Assembly: GCF_042611095.1 (NCBI RefSeq)
Contig: NZ_JBHFPV010000001.1
Location: forward strand, 1,240,001 to 1,304,000
Length of the DNA: 64,000 bases
Source: Meishania litoralis
GTDB taxonomy: Bacteria; Bacteroidota; Bacteroidia; Flavobacteriales; Flavobacteriaceae
Reading direction: 5' to 3'
The notes under the pieces were generated by a model. That model saw only the letters and a list, made by a program, of their open reading frames with translations. It did no database searches and had not been told where the DNA came from. Positions 49,981 through 59,341 of the stretch are shown piece by piece (within the stretch, counting starts at the first letter, position 1; the number at the start of each line of letters is the position of its first letter). The translations under genes were made by a program, and so were the position numbers.

Positions 49981-51432
49981 ATGAAAAGAATCACACCTTT
50001 TATAATCGCATTGTTACTTGTATTTTCTTGCACCGAAACTAAAAAAGAAGAGACCCGAGCCGAACTCTTTGCAAGGCTCGATGCAGAGATTAAACAAAAT
50101 TCAAAGGCATACACCACATTGGAAGAAGCCACAAAAACCATCGGCCATCGTTTGACAGGCTCCGAAAACGGGGCCAAGGCCGAGGAATATACCTATAACA
50201 AGTTCAAGGAATACGGTTTTGAGGATGTTGCCTTCCAAACTTTTGAGGTCGAAGCCTGGGCACGGGATCAGGTGGCGCTCAAAATCAATGATGAGGATGT
50301 TAAAGTGGTTACTTTGGGCCATTCTCCCGTGGAAGCAAGTGTTACCGGCGAAATTGTCGATATGGGCAATGGATTGGAAGTGGATTATCAAAACAGTCCA
50401 GATGCGGTGAAAGGTAAGATATCACTGGTCTACATTGGTATTCTGGAAGGAAGTGAAGAAGGACTTACCAATTTGCACCGAAGCGAAAAAACCGCCTTGG
50501 CCATCAAATACGGCGCAATCGGCATTATCATCATCAACCAAGTCGACAATGGCGTTCTGTTGACGGGCACCGCATCGGTAACCGGGGAATTGATTCCGAT
50601 TCCTGCGGTCTGTATCGGCAAGGAAGACGGAATGGCTTTAAAAGAGTCGCTAAAAAATGGCAAAGCTACAGCCGATATCGAAATGACCAATAAGAGCGAC
50701 ATGATCAAGGCAAGAAACGTTATCGCTACCTTGAAAGGAAGCGAATTGCCCGATGAGGTAATCGTTATCGGAGGGCATTTAGATTCTTGGGATCTGGCAA
50801 CGGGAGCTATCGATAACGGTATCGGTTCGTTTGCGGTACTCGATATCGCAAGAGCTTTCAAAGCGAATAACCTAAGCCCCAAACGAACCATAAAATTTAT
50901 GATGTTCATGGGTGAGGAGCAAGGACTTTTGGGGTCTAAACATTTTGTCAATGAGGCCATCAAAAACGGAACCATTGACAATATAAAGTATATGATGAAC
51001 CTTGATATGTCGGGCAATCCTATCGGGATGAACGCAGGCGGAAAATTGGATGATGAAGCCTTTTTCAAATCTTTGGGCGAGGCCATACAAATGCAGGATA
51101 CTATCTACAAAAACGATTTTTCAAACCGATCCGGTCTGCATAGCGACCACCAGCCTTTTATGCTTGAAGGCGTACCCATATTATCGGTACATAGCAACCT
51201 TGATCGTTCCATTTATGGGTGTTACCATTCCGATTGTGATGATTTTGATCTGGTCAACAAAGAACATATTACCAACACGGCCCGTTTTGGTACCATGATG
51301 CTTTATGGCCTCGCCAATGCGGATAAACTTCCCGCAACCAAAATGGATAGTGAGACTACCAAGGAATTCATGATCAAGAACAATCTTAAGGAAAAGCTGA
51401 TCATCGGAAATGACTGGAAGTGGGACCAATAA
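49981..51432 (+). CDS. M28 family peptidase with PA domain, lipoprotein
   Basis: 483 residues; lipoprotein signal with lipobox VFSC (MKRITPFIIALLLVFSCTET). Residues 110-240 form a protease-associated domain; the M28 catalytic domain follows. Zinc ligands: IVIGGHLDSWDLATGAIDNG (His, Asp), MMFMGEEQGLLGSKHF (Glu-Glu), MMNLDMSGNPIGM (Asp), and His residues near HSNLDRSIYGCYHSDCDDFD. All present, so likely an active aminopeptidase or carboxypeptidase in the periplasm or on the outer membrane. Belongs to the secreted-protein unit 46804-53175. Confidence 0.9.
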   Translation: MKRITPFIIALLLVFSCTETKKEETRAELFARLDAEIKQNSKAYTTLEEATKTIGHRLTGSENGAKAEEYTYNKFKEYGFEDVAFQTFEVEAWARDQVALKINDEDVKVVTLGHSPVEASVTGEIVDMGNGLEVDYQNSPDAVKGKISLVYIGILEGSEEGLTNLHRSEKTALAIKYGAIGIIIINQVDNGVLLTGTASVTGELIPIPAVCIGKEDGMALKESLKNGKATADIEMTNKSDMIKARNVIATLKGSELPDEVIVIGGHLDSWDLATGAIDNGIGSFAVLDIARAFKANNLSPKRTIKFMMFMGEEQGLLGSKHFVNEAIKNGTIDNIKYMMNLDMSGNPIGMNAGGKLDDEAFFKSLGEAIQMQDTIYKNDFSNRSGLHSDHQPFMLEGVPILSVHSNLDRSIYGCYHSDCDDFDLVNKEHITNTARFGTMMLYGLANADKLPATKMDSETTKEFMIKNNLKEKLIIGNDWKWDQ

Positions 51433-51453
51433 AATCATGAAATTCCAAATGGC

Positions 51454-53175
51454 ATGAATAGGATTATACTTGGACTAACGGTATCCGTTCTCGGAATCAT
51501 AAGCTGCTTCGGACAAAATAAAAATACCGAAGAGTATTTTGAATTGGTCCGTCCGTTGTTTACAGGAGAATTGGCCTATGAAACCGTAGATTTCGTTGAG
51601 AAATATTGGCGCATCACAGGTAATACGGGGTTCAATAAAACCGTTTACAGAATTGCAGAAGAATTGGAAAAAGCGGGCTATGTTTTAGAGGAAAACGCCA
51701 CGCAGTATGACCGATTGACCTATCGAATCGAAAAGCGGGCCATGGAAAATCCCACTTGGGAACCTGTAGATGCCTCAATGGCCATTATAGGTCAAGACAC
51801 GGCGCTCTTAAATTTTACGACGAACCGAAATATGATCTACGTCAACTCGGTTTCGACCCCACCGGAAGGGATAACGGCCGAGGTTGTACATATTAAAAAG
51901 CCCGAAGAAATCGAAAATCATGATGTAAAGGGAAAAATAGTATACGCTACGTTTTCGGCCCATGGCATTTTTGAGGAAGCTATCATAAAACAGGGCGCCT
52001 TGGGTATTATAACCTATAACAATCCGAAATACCTACAACCCGAAAAGAATACGACTTCGATTCAATTTAGAAGCTTTCCGTATCAAGCAGAATCCACTGC
52101 ATGGGGCATTGCACTTTCCTATGCTGCAAACGAAAAGCTTAAGAAAGCCATGGCCGAGGGAAAAGTAGTACTTTTTGTAAAAGTTAAAACGAAGATTTAT
52201 CCATCCGAAGAACTTACTATTGTTGCCGACGTGAAAGGGAGCGAAAATCCAGATGAGCGATTGGTGTTCAGCGCGCACATTCAAGAGCCCGGGGCGAACG
52301 ACAATGCCTCTGGTGTGGGCGCACAACTTGAGATGGCGGTTTTGACTGCCGATTTGCTAAAAAGCAAGAAAATCGATTTGAATCGCACCTTAACTTTTTT
52401 GTGGGGCGATGAAATAGTTTCTACCCATCGGTATATTACGGAGGATGCAGCTCGTTCCGAGAAAATAAAATGGGGCCTTAGCCTCGATATGGTAGGAGAG
52501 AATACTGCAATTACCGGAGGTTCTTTTTTAATTGAAAAAATGCCCGACCCAAGTGCCATTTGGACCAGGGGCAATGATAAACATAGTGAATGGGGCGGTG
52601 AGGTCATGAAACTCTCTGATATGAAACCCCACTACCTCAACGACTTTATGTTGACAAACTTTAAAAAACAAGGGGAATATGCAGATTGGGAAGTAAACAC
52701 CAATCCCTTTGAAGGGGGCAGCGATCACATACCGTTCCTAAAGGCCAATATTCCAGGGCTGTTGCTTTGGCATTTTACCGACCAGTTTTACCATACCGAT
52801 AATGACCGTATGGACAAAGTTTCACAAGAAACCCTCAAAAATGTAGGTACGGGCGCATTGGTAAGTGCATTTACGCTGCTGAATTCAGACACCGATACCG
52901 CTTTGGGCCAATTGGCCGCTTTGGAAAAAGCGGCGGAAAACCGAATCGAAGAAGAATTACAACTGAGCCTTGAAAACATCAAGGCAGATGCTAAAATTGG
53001 GCAAGAAGTACAAATTATCGAAGCTTGGCGAGATTGGTATTTGAAGGCGATGCAAACGCTGACCGATATGGAAAATACCCCCAGCGAAAAATTGGCAAAA
53101 GCCATCGAATCAGCCCAAAAACAACTTAAGGCTTCTGTGGAAAAAGAGATCAAAAACTTGAAAAAAACTAATTGA
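51454..53175 (+). CDS. M28 family peptidase-like exported protein
   Basis: 573 residues, with an N-terminal signal (MNRIILGLTVSVLGIISCFG; cleavage could be lipoprotein type at IISC or type I after FGQ). A PA-like domain (EVVHIKKPEEIENHDVKGKI) precedes an M28-type core: LVFSAHIQEPGANDNASGVG (His, Asp), TLTFLWGDEIVSTHRYI (Glu), GLSLDMVGENTAI (Asp), LLWHFTDQFYHTDNDRMDK (His). The Glu-Glu motif of classic M28 enzymes is here Asp-Glu. A Lys/Glu-rich helical tail of about 80 residues follows. Third gene of the unit; its stop overlaps the convergent cyclophilin gene by 8 bp. Confidence 0.87.
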   Translation: MNRIILGLTVSVLGIISCFGQNKNTEEYFELVRPLFTGELAYETVDFVEKYWRITGNTGFNKTVYRIAEELEKAGYVLEENATQYDRLTYRIEKRAMENPTWEPVDASMAIIGQDTALLNFTTNRNMIYVNSVSTPPEGITAEVVHIKKPEEIENHDVKGKIVYATFSAHGIFEEAIIKQGALGIITYNNPKYLQPEKNTTSIQFRSFPYQAESTAWGIALSYAANEKLKKAMAEGKVVLFVKVKTKIYPSEELTIVADVKGSENPDERLVFSAHIQEPGANDNASGVGAQLEMAVLTADLLKSKKIDLNRTLTFLWGDEIVSTHRYITEDAARSEKIKWGLSLDMVGENTAITGGSFLIEKMPDPSAIWTRGNDKHSEWGGEVMKLSDMKPHYLNDFMLTNFKKQGEYADWEVNTNPFEGGSDHIPFLKANIPGLLLWHFTDQFYHTDNDRMDKVSQETLKNVGTGALVSAFTLLNSDTDTALGQLAALEKAAENRIEEELQLSLENIKADAKIGQEVQIIEAWRDWYLKAMQTLTDMENTPSEKLAKAIESAQKQLKASVEKEIKNLKKTN

Positions 53176-53737
53176 TGACTGCATATTCCTTAAGGTCTTT
53201 TGCCTTCATCTCAATGATATTGACATCCAGTGAAATTGGAACCAACGGCTCATCGATCGTATCGCGGGGTACATTGACAATGGCATCCACCACATCCATT
53301 CCCTTTATCACTTTGCCATATACCGTATAATCACCATCCAAACGGTGCTCGCCATTCTTATTCTGCACGATATAAAACTGGCAGCGTGCCGAGAGTTTTT
53401 CCGCGTTACCGTCTCTACCGGCCCCAAAAGCACCATAATCGTGCAACAGTTTTTCACTAAACTCTGGAGCCAAAAGATATTCGGGGTCATTGAACCCTTC
53501 GGGAGTGTCGGGGCAACCGCCCTGGGCGACAAAATCGGGAATGACCCTATTGAAGGTCAATGAGTCCCAATATCCGTCATTGGCCAATTGAATAAAGCTT
53601 TTTTTATGGTTTGGGGTTTCGTCGTGCAGCCATATCAAAATTTCGCCTTTCGGGGTTATAATCTGACCAACTTCATAAACCTTATCGTTGGGACAAGATG
53701 CCATCAAGAGCAATAACGGTAGGAATAATTTATACAT
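53168..53737 (-). CDS. Cyclophilin-type peptidyl-prolyl isomerase, lipoprotein
   Basis: 189 residues; lipoprotein signal MYKLFLPLLLLMASCPND (lipobox MASC). Cyclophilin fold: GEILIWLHDETPNHKKSFIQ, LTFNRVIPDFVAQGGCPDTP (the R-V-I-x-x-F-x-x-Q-G-G motif with catalytic Arg), SARCQFYIVQNKNGEHRLDG, and VYGKVIKGMDVVDAIVNVPR. Helps fold exported proteins. The Trp of eukaryotic cyclosporin-binding forms is absent. Confidence 0.9.
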   Translation of the reverse strand: MYKLFLPLLLLMASCPNDKVYEVGQIITPKGEILIWLHDETPNHKKSFIQLANDGYWDSLTFNRVIPDFVAQGGCPDTPEGFNDPEYLLAPEFSEKLLHDYGAFGAGRDGNAEKLSARCQFYIVQNKNGEHRLDGDYTVYGKVIKGMDVVDAIVNVPRDTIDEPLVPISLDVNIIEMKAKDLKEYAVIN

Positions 53738-53761
53738 CTGAATACTATCTATGGCGAAGAT

Positions 53762-53794
53762 AAAAAAAGAGGCCCATTAAATGAGCCCCTCTTT
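53762..53794 (-). terminator. Intrinsic terminator of the glycine-rich protein gene
   Basis: On the minus strand AAAGAGG (53788-53794) pairs with CCTCTTT (53766-53772) around a GC-containing loop, followed by seven T (53762-53768 region). Lies 20 bp after the stop at 53814. Confidence 0.65.
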
Positions 53795-53813
53795 CTAGTT
53801 TAAGTTGGTCAAT

Positions 53814-54128
53814 TTAGCTTTTGCCCATTGCATTTTTTATGGCGCCTATAATAGCCATGAGAACGCCGCCGCCAACGCCACCTCCGGCGACACTACCTAG
53901 AATACTTGAAAGATCCATTCCACCGGCCGCATCGGCAACTGCTGTAGGATCACCCCCAGCTCCAATACCCAACATACCCAAAAGATAGCCTCCAAGACCA
54001 CCTCCTAAAATTCCTGAAATCGAATTCCCAACCGTTCCGAGGGAAAGGTTTTTTAATAATTTTCCTGCTACGTTGCCCCCTAGGGCACCAGAAATTAATT
54101 GAATGATTAACGGTAAGTACTCCTCCAT
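53814..54128 (-). CDS. Small glycine-rich hydrophobic protein, unknown function
   Basis: 104 residues. Opens MEEYLPLIIQLISGALGGNV, then Gly/Leu/Ile-rich segments (SISGILGGGLGGYLLGMLGI; GSVAGGGVGGGVLMAIIGAI) with glycine-zipper spacing, ending in KNAMGKS. Two hydrophobic stretches could insert into a membrane as a zipper pair. No signal peptide. The coding pattern and its own terminator support a real gene. Function unknown. Confidence 0.75.
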   Translation of the reverse strand: MEEYLPLIIQLISGALGGNVAGKLLKNLSLGTVGNSISGILGGGLGGYLLGMLGIGAGGDPTAVADAAGGMDLSSILGSVAGGGVGGGVLMAIIGAIKNAMGKS

Positions 54129-54155
54129 TTTTTTACGAGTTTAGTTGTTTATACA

Positions 54156-54389
54156 TCAATAAATTAACAAAATTTTAAGTTGATATGCAATACCAAATCC
54201 AATTATTATGGAAATGGCAACAACATATTTGACCGTACATTTATTCCTTTCATCCAATATATACTTTACAGAATAACATTCATGCGCAGTTTTCCAACTT
54301 TTTTTTGGTAAAAGTAGATGGCCAAGGCCTAAACAACCCCATTGCGCCAAACCGACCTCAAAGTCGGTTTCAAACTTCAGCGCTTTCAA
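54156..54389 (-). CDS. Short open frame with one membrane segment, doubtful
   Basis: 77 residues: MKALKFETDFEVGLAQWGCL, then GLGHLLLPKKSWKTAHECYS, and a C-terminal hydrophobic helix (YVVAISIIIGFGIAYQLKIL). No family recognised. A perfect 8-bp hairpin lies in its first codons, so the N-terminal part may be a translated repeat rather than protein. No promoter element seen. Otherwise the 445-bp stretch 54129-54573 shows no gene I can support. Confidence 0.3.
   Translation of the reverse strand: MKALKFETDFEVGLAQWGCLGLGHLLLPKKSWKTAHECYSVKYILDERNKCTVKYVVAISIIIGFGIAYQLKILLIY
54349..54370. repeat. Perfect hairpin AAACCGAC-6-GTCGGTTT
   Basis: 8-bp arms around CTCAAA. The ACCGAC / GTCGGT arms with a 6-nt loop are also found at 21786-21803. 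Could be a dispersed short element or a transcription stop for the gene to the left; the T-run after it is short. Confidence 0.45.
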
Positions 54390-54573
54390 TTAACAAATTG
54401 ATTTTTACGATTTATAACCTAGACCATCGGTGAAATGCGCGTGTATTCCAATGTAAAGGCAACCAATTCGTGTCAACAAACCCAATAGTCTGTTCTATAA
54501 CTTCCCTGAATACTGAAAATACCCAATTTACAGCTCTTATATGGGGGTAATACAAAGGCTTCTAGCAAATCGT

Positions 54574-55551
54574 CTATCGAATTTTTTCACCGCCAACATG
54601 AAATAGAGCATCCCCTTGATTTACGACAGCTTGGTTGTTTATACAGCAAACAAAGCCATCAAAGGGGGCTTTTAATTTTTTTGTCTTCTTTCCAAAGGTA
54701 TCGGTCACCGTTCCCAATAATTCGCCTTTTTTCAATTCGCTGCCGTTTGTGACCTTGGGAATGAACATGCCGGCCGTAGGTGCACGAAGCCAGCGCCTAC
54801 CCGTCAAATGGATACTTTTCATACGTTCGACATACTTGGGCTCGATTTTATCGATCATATTGAAATGCCTTAAGATATTCAAAATGCCCTGCATGCCCTC
54901 TAAAATGGAATAATCGTCGAACCGCATACTCTCACCGGCTTCGAAGACAATTGTGGGCTTGCCCATACGATAAGCGGCATTTCGAAAAGAGCCCCGTATC
55001 AAACGCGACGAAAAGCTAAAAGGGGCATTAAAAATCTCTGCCAGTTCCAAACTTTTTGGATCCTCGTCGGTATACCGGATCTGAGGAAAATTATGTCGTT
55101 GCGCGCCCCCAGTATGCAAATCGATCCCAAAATCTATTTGTGGAAGGATTTGCGAAGTGTAGTGATAAGCTATTCTACTGGCCATTGAGCCTTTTTTGGA
55201 GCCGGGAAAACTACGATTGACGTCCTTTCCGTCGGGTACGTCCCTAGAAAAATGGATAAATCCGAAAATGTTCAATATCGGCACGGCTATTACGGCACCC
55301 CTATCGATCTTGAACCTTTTTTCCTGCAGCATACGCCGCACGATCTCGATTCCATTTATTTCGTCGCCGTGCAACCCTGCCTGAACCAATAAAGTGGGCC
55401 CAGGTTTTTTAGAATTAAAAACATACACCGGAATATCGATCAACGTACCAGTCGGCAAACGATCGATTGCGATATTGACAAGTTTTTCCTGCCCAGGGCT
55501 TACCGTTTCACCTCCGATAACGATAGCTCTATTTTCTTCTCTTTCGACCAT
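54574..55551 (-). CDS. Succinylglutamate desuccinylase/aspartoacylase family protein
   Basis: The frame extends to 55584, but MVEREENRAIVIGGETVSPG at 55551 is the likely start (325 residues). Zinc carboxypeptidase-like fold: TLLVQAGLHGDEINGIEIVR (His, Glu), FGIDLHTGGAQRHNFPQIRY (His), VFEAGESMRFDD (catalytic Glu). C-terminal barrel-like domain (WLRAPTAGMFIPKVTNGSEL). Paired with rimK, which it overlaps by 23 bp; in other bacteria such genes beside rimK act on amide-linked glutamate or related acyl-amino acids. Exact substrate unknown. Confidence 0.88.
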   Translation of the reverse strand: MVEREENRAIVIGGETVSPGQEKLVNIAIDRLPTGTLIDIPVYVFNSKKPGPTLLVQAGLHGDEINGIEIVRRMLQEKRFKIDRGAVIAVPILNIFGFIHFSRDVPDGKDVNRSFPGSKKGSMASRIAYHYTSQILPQIDFGIDLHTGGAQRHNFPQIRYTDEDPKSLELAEIFNAPFSFSSRLIRGSFRNAAYRMGKPTIVFEAGESMRFDDYSILEGMQGILNILRHFNMIDKIEPKYVERMKSIHLTGRRWLRAPTAGMFIPKVTNGSELKKGELLGTVTDTFGKKTKKLKAPFDGFVCCINNQAVVNQGDALFHVGGEKIR

Positions 55552-56419
55552 TGCGTTCAACGAATAAAATAATCTCCTTGGCAATATTCACTCCCGTGGC
55601 CGCTTCTATGCCCTGCAACCCTGGAGACGCATTGACCTCGATCAACAAGGGCCCTTTTTTTGAACGGATCAAGTCGACACCTGCGACGCCCAGTCCAATA
55701 TGCTTGGCCGCATTCAAGGCGATATATTGTTCTTTTGCTGAAAGCGTTACCTTCTCGGTACTACCGCCACGATGTACGTTCGAACGAAATTCATCCAATT
55801 CGCTCGTACGCTTCATGCTGGCCACGATCTTATTGCCCACGACAAAAATACGTATGTCTTCCCCATTGCTTTCCTCGATATATTTTTGAATGAGAATGCT
55901 GGTATCCATCTTATAAAAAGTATCGATTATCGATTTGGCCGACTTTTTGGTCTCGGCCAAAATGACTCCCAAACCTTGTGTGCCTTCTTGAAGCTTTATG
56001 ATAACGGGCGGGCCTCCCAAAATCTCGATCTGTTCTTTAATGTTGTCGGGGTCGATCGCAAAAAGAGTTTCGGGAATAGGAATGCCCTTGCGTGCCATGA
56101 TCTGTAAAGTCCTCACTTTGTTTCTGGCCCTAGCGATACTCAGTGAACGTGCGGTGCTGAAGACACCGTTCATTTCGAACTGTTTTACTATTGCGGCGCC
56201 ATGCCGCGTAACCTTGGTGCCTATACGGGGTATTACGGCATCAAAATCATTGGTAATATTATCGCCGTGATAGAAAATTTGCGGTTTTCCTTTCCCAAGT
56301 TTGACGACACATTTGGTGTGATCGACCTGTTCGATAAAATGACCAAGATTTTCAGCTTCCTCCACTATTCTACGCGTAGAATATACGTTCATGCTTACTG
56401 AAAGAAGACCAATGTCCAT
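55529..56419 (-). CDS. rimK: RimK-type alpha-L-glutamate ligase (ATP-grasp)
   Basis: 296 residues. ATP-grasp fold: N-terminal YSTRRIVEEAENLGHFIEQV and DFDAVIPRIGTKVTRHGAAI; ATP-binding PPVIIKLQEGTQGLGVILAE; NGEDIRIFVVGNKIVASMKR; and GPLLIEVNASPGLQGIEAAT with the metal-binding Glu and Asn. RimK adds glutamates to the ribosomal protein S6 C-terminus; paralogues ligate other substrates, so the S6 role is probable, not certain. Cotranscribed with the AstE-like hydrolase. Confidence 0.9.
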   Translation of the reverse strand: MDIGLLSVSMNVYSTRRIVEEAENLGHFIEQVDHTKCVVKLGKGKPQIFYHGDNITNDFDAVIPRIGTKVTRHGAAIVKQFEMNGVFSTARSLSIARARNKVRTLQIMARKGIPIPETLFAIDPDNIKEQIEILGGPPVIIKLQEGTQGLGVILAETKKSAKSIIDTFYKMDTSILIQKYIEESNGEDIRIFVVGNKIVASMKRTSELDEFRSNVHRGGSTEKVTLSAKEQYIALNAAKHIGLGVAGVDLIRSKKGPLLIEVNASPGLQGIEAATGVNIAKEIILFVERNGRKRRK

Positions 56420-56580
56420 TATTAAAATCGGTTAATGTCGGTTTTTGGCCATGAATATCGGTAAAAAATGGGGTTGGCTATCTTTTTGGTTCATTTTTTT
56501 GGCACTTTATGAGAAAAATTGCCCCTGACAAGACCCTTGATCAAACTCCTTCTAAATACGGCACATAAGCGCATAAAAAC

Positions 56581-56611
56581 TTGTTAAGAACTCGTCTATA
56601 CCGTAAATTTG
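56581..56611 (+). promoter_or_regulatory. Promoter of the sdhCAB operon
   Basis: TTG at 56581-56583, 20-nt spacer, TAAATTTG at 56604-56611: exact match to both halves of the Bacteroidota pattern. Start near 56618, leaving a 12-nt leader, so the first usable start is the ATG at 56630 and not the TTG at 56609. Confidence 0.75.
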
Positions 56612-56629
56612 TATTCAAACTTACCAACC

Positions 56630-57307
56630 ATGAGCGGATTTTTTAAATCTTCGATAGGCAGAAAGGTTGCCATGGCCCTTTCAGCTTTTTTCTTGATGAT
56701 TTTTTTACTTCAACATTTTATCATTAACAGTCTTTCGGTATGTAGTCCGGACAGTTTTAACGAAGTTTCCCACTTTATGGGCACGAATTGGTTGATCCAA
56801 TACCTATTACAACCTGTTTTGATCTTTGGGGTTGTTTTCCACTTTGTAATGGGTTTTGTGCTCGAATTGAAAAACAAGGGGGCGAGAGATGTAAAATATG
56901 TGCAGAACAAAGGTGCGGCCAATTCAAGTTGGATGAGCCGTAATATGATTTGGAGCGGCTTGGCAATACTCGCATTTATTGTACTTCACTTTATAGACTT
57001 TTGGTTTCCGGAAATAAACACCAAATACATTGTCGGAGACACCTCAGGGCTGCTGCATAACGGGGAAGGTTTTCGCTATTATGAGGAATTGCACCACAAG
57101 TTCGAATCTCCCTTACGTGTGGGGGCCTATGTTCTGGCCTTCGTCTTTTTGGCACTGCATTTAATGCACGGCTTTACCTCGGCATTTCAATCGATAGGTG
57201 CCACGGTCGGAAGAAAAAAGATTATGAAAAAATTGGGAATGGCGTATTCGGTCTTGATCCCATTAGGGTTTATTATCATTGCGCTCTACCATCATTTTAA
57301 TCACTAA
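56630..57307 (+). CDS. sdhC: Succinate dehydrogenase cytochrome b subunit
   Basis: 225 residues from the ATG set by the promoter. Five membrane segments, the first in SIGRKVAMALSAFFLMIFLL. His residues suited to two b-type hemes are in FFLMIFLLQHFIIN, VVFHFVMGFVLEL, AFIVLHFIDFWFP and FLALHLMHGFTSAF. This is the single-anchor, di-heme (B. subtilis/Wolinella-like) arrangement that works with menaquinone; no sdhD is present. First gene of sdhC-sdhA-sdhB. Confidence 0.93.
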   Translation: MSGFFKSSIGRKVAMALSAFFLMIFLLQHFIINSLSVCSPDSFNEVSHFMGTNWLIQYLLQPVLIFGVVFHFVMGFVLELKNKGARDVKYVQNKGAANSSWMSRNMIWSGLAILAFIVLHFIDFWFPEINTKYIVGDTSGLLHNGEGFRYYEELHHKFESPLRVGAYVLAFVFLALHLMHGFTSAFQSIGATVGRKKIMKKLGMAYSVLIPLGFIIIALYHHFNH

Positions 57308-57321
57308 TAAAGACCTTATTT

Positions 57322-59337
57322 ATGTCTGTATTGGACTCAAAAGTACCCAAAGGCCCATTGAAGGATAAATGGACAAGTTATAAAGACCATATCAATCTTG
57401 TGAATCCGGCCAATAAGCGATTGATAGATGTTATCGTCGTAGGTACAGGCCTGGCAGGAGGTTCCGCGGCCGCTACTTTGGCAGAACTGGGTTACAATGT
57501 AAAAGCATTTTGCTATCAAGATTCTCCCCGTCGCGCGCATTCGATAGCTGCCCAAGGAGGTATCAATGCCGCAAAAAACTACCAAGGAGATGGCGATTCT
57601 GTGTACCGTCTTTTCTATGATACCGTTAAAGGTGGCGATTATCGTTCGCGCGAAGCGAACGTATATAGGCTAGCCGAAGTTTCGGCAAACATTATCGACC
57701 AATGTGTTGCACAAGGAGTTCCTTTTGCACGGGATTATGGAGGATTATTGGATAACCGTTCTTTTGGAGGCGTTTTGGTTTCAAGGACGTTTTATGCCAA
57801 GGGTCAGACCGGGCAACAGTTATTGTTAGGGGCCTATTCGGCGATGAACCGCCAAATTGCAAGAGGTAAGATTCAAATGCACAACCGCCACGAAATGTTG
57901 GATGTCGTTATAGTTGACGGCAAGGCCCGTGGTATCATAGCGCGAAATCTCGTTACCGGAGAAATCGAGAGACATTCGGCACATGCGGTAGTAATAGCTT
58001 CGGGCGGTTATGGAAATGTTTATTTTCTGTCTACGAACGCCATGGGGTCCAACGCCACGGCAGCATGGAAAATACATAAAAAAGGGGCGTTTTTTGCCAA
58101 CCCTTGTTATACGCAGATCCATCCGACCTGTATTCCAAGATCCGGAGATTATCAGTCGAAATTGACCTTGATGTCTGAATCGCTGCGTAATGACGGGCGC
58201 ATCTGGGTACCTAAGCGCATGGAGGATGTGATAGCGATAAGGGAGGGGCGGATCAAACCTACCCAGCTAGGCGAAGAAGAACGTGATTATTATTTGGAAA
58301 GACGTTACCCCGCTTTCGGAAACCTTGTTCCCCGCGATGTAGCTTCGAGAGCCGCCAAGGAACGATGTGATGCCGGTTTCGGAGTCAATCAGACCGGCGA
58401 AGCGGTCTATCTAGATTTTAAATCGGCCATCGAACGGTATGGCACCGAACAGGCCAAAATTCACGGTATCGATAATCCTTCAAAAGAAAAAATCACCGAA
58501 TTGGGCGAAGCCGTTATCGAGGCAAAGTATGGCAACCTGTTTCAGATGTATGAAAAAATCGTGGATGAAAATCCGTATAAAACGCCCATGATGATCTACC
58601 CGGCGACCCACTACACTATGGGAGGCATTTGGGTCGATTATAATCTGATGACCACCGTACCTGGGCTCTATTGTATCGGCGAAGCGAACTTCTCCGATCA
58701 CGGTGCCAACCGATTGGGGGCCTCGGCATTGATGCAAGGTCTTGCCGATGGCTATTTTGTACTGCCCTACACTATCGGCGATTACCTGTCGCACGATATA
58801 CGAACAGGGCCGATTTCCACCGATACCGAAGAATTCGAGCAGGCCGAAAAAGAAGTGAAGGGGCGTATCGATTTCTTTCTCAATAACAATGGCGAATATT
58901 CCGTTGATCATTATCATAAGCTTTTGGGCAAAATAATGTGGGACAAGGTAGGGATGTCGCGAAACGCCACCGGTCTGAAGGAAGCCATAAACGAAATCAA
59001 GGCCCTTCGTGAAGAATTCTGGAAAAACGTAAAAGTGACCGGAAATGCAAACGAATTGAACCCTGAACTGGAAAAAGCCGGCAGAGTGGCCGACTTCTTG
59101 GAGCTTGGCGAGCTTTTTGCCAAAGACGCTTTGATGCGCGAGGAATCATGTGGTGGTCATTTCAGGGAAGAATCGGTCGAACTGGATGGCGAACAAAAAG
59201 GAGAGGCCAAACGAAATGACAAAGATTATGCCTTTGTCGCGGCTTGGGAATATAAGGGAGAGCCCTCGGAGGCCGTATTGCACAAAGAGCAATTGGAATT
59301 CAAAGACATTGAGTTGAAACAACGATCTTATAAATAG
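57322..59337 (+). CDS. sdhA: Succinate dehydrogenase flavoprotein subunit
   Basis: 671 residues. Oxidises succinate to fumarate with covalently bound FAD. FAD Rossmann motif VIVVGTGLAGGSAAATLAEL; flavinylated His in RRAHSIAAQGGINAAKNYQG; active-site region HPTCIPRSGDYQSKLTLMSE; PATHYTMGGIWVDYNLM; and Arg-containing GANRLGASALMQGLADGYFV. C-terminal MREESCGGHFREESVE. Complete; 14 bp after sdhC. Confidence 0.96.
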   Translation: MSVLDSKVPKGPLKDKWTSYKDHINLVNPANKRLIDVIVVGTGLAGGSAAATLAELGYNVKAFCYQDSPRRAHSIAAQGGINAAKNYQGDGDSVYRLFYDTVKGGDYRSREANVYRLAEVSANIIDQCVAQGVPFARDYGGLLDNRSFGGVLVSRTFYAKGQTGQQLLLGAYSAMNRQIARGKIQMHNRHEMLDVVIVDGKARGIIARNLVTGEIERHSAHAVVIASGGYGNVYFLSTNAMGSNATAAWKIHKKGAFFANPCYTQIHPTCIPRSGDYQSKLTLMSESLRNDGRIWVPKRMEDVIAIREGRIKPTQLGEEERDYYLERRYPAFGNLVPRDVASRAAKERCDAGFGVNQTGEAVYLDFKSAIERYGTEQAKIHGIDNPSKEKITELGEAVIEAKYGNLFQMYEKIVDENPYKTPMMIYPATHYTMGGIWVDYNLMTTVPGLYCIGEANFSDHGANRLGASALMQGLADGYFVLPYTIGDYLSHDIRTGPISTDTEEFEQAEKEVKGRIDFFLNNNGEYSVDHYHKLLGKIMWDKVGMSRNATGLKEAINEIKALREEFWKNVKVTGNANELNPELEKAGRVADFLELGELFAKDALMREESCGGHFREESVELDGEQKGEAKRNDKDYAFVAAWEYKGEPSEAVLHKEQLEFKDIELKQRSYK

Positions 59338-59341
59338 TTTT

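Noticed and set aside
50430..51086. 218-residue minus-strand frame inside the first M28 peptidase gene
   Set aside because: Shadow of a strongly supported gene.
54421..54480. ATCGGTGAAAT shared with the sequence after sdhB (60110-60120)
   Set aside because: Only an 11-base match plus a loose AATGTAAA; too short to claim a repeat family.
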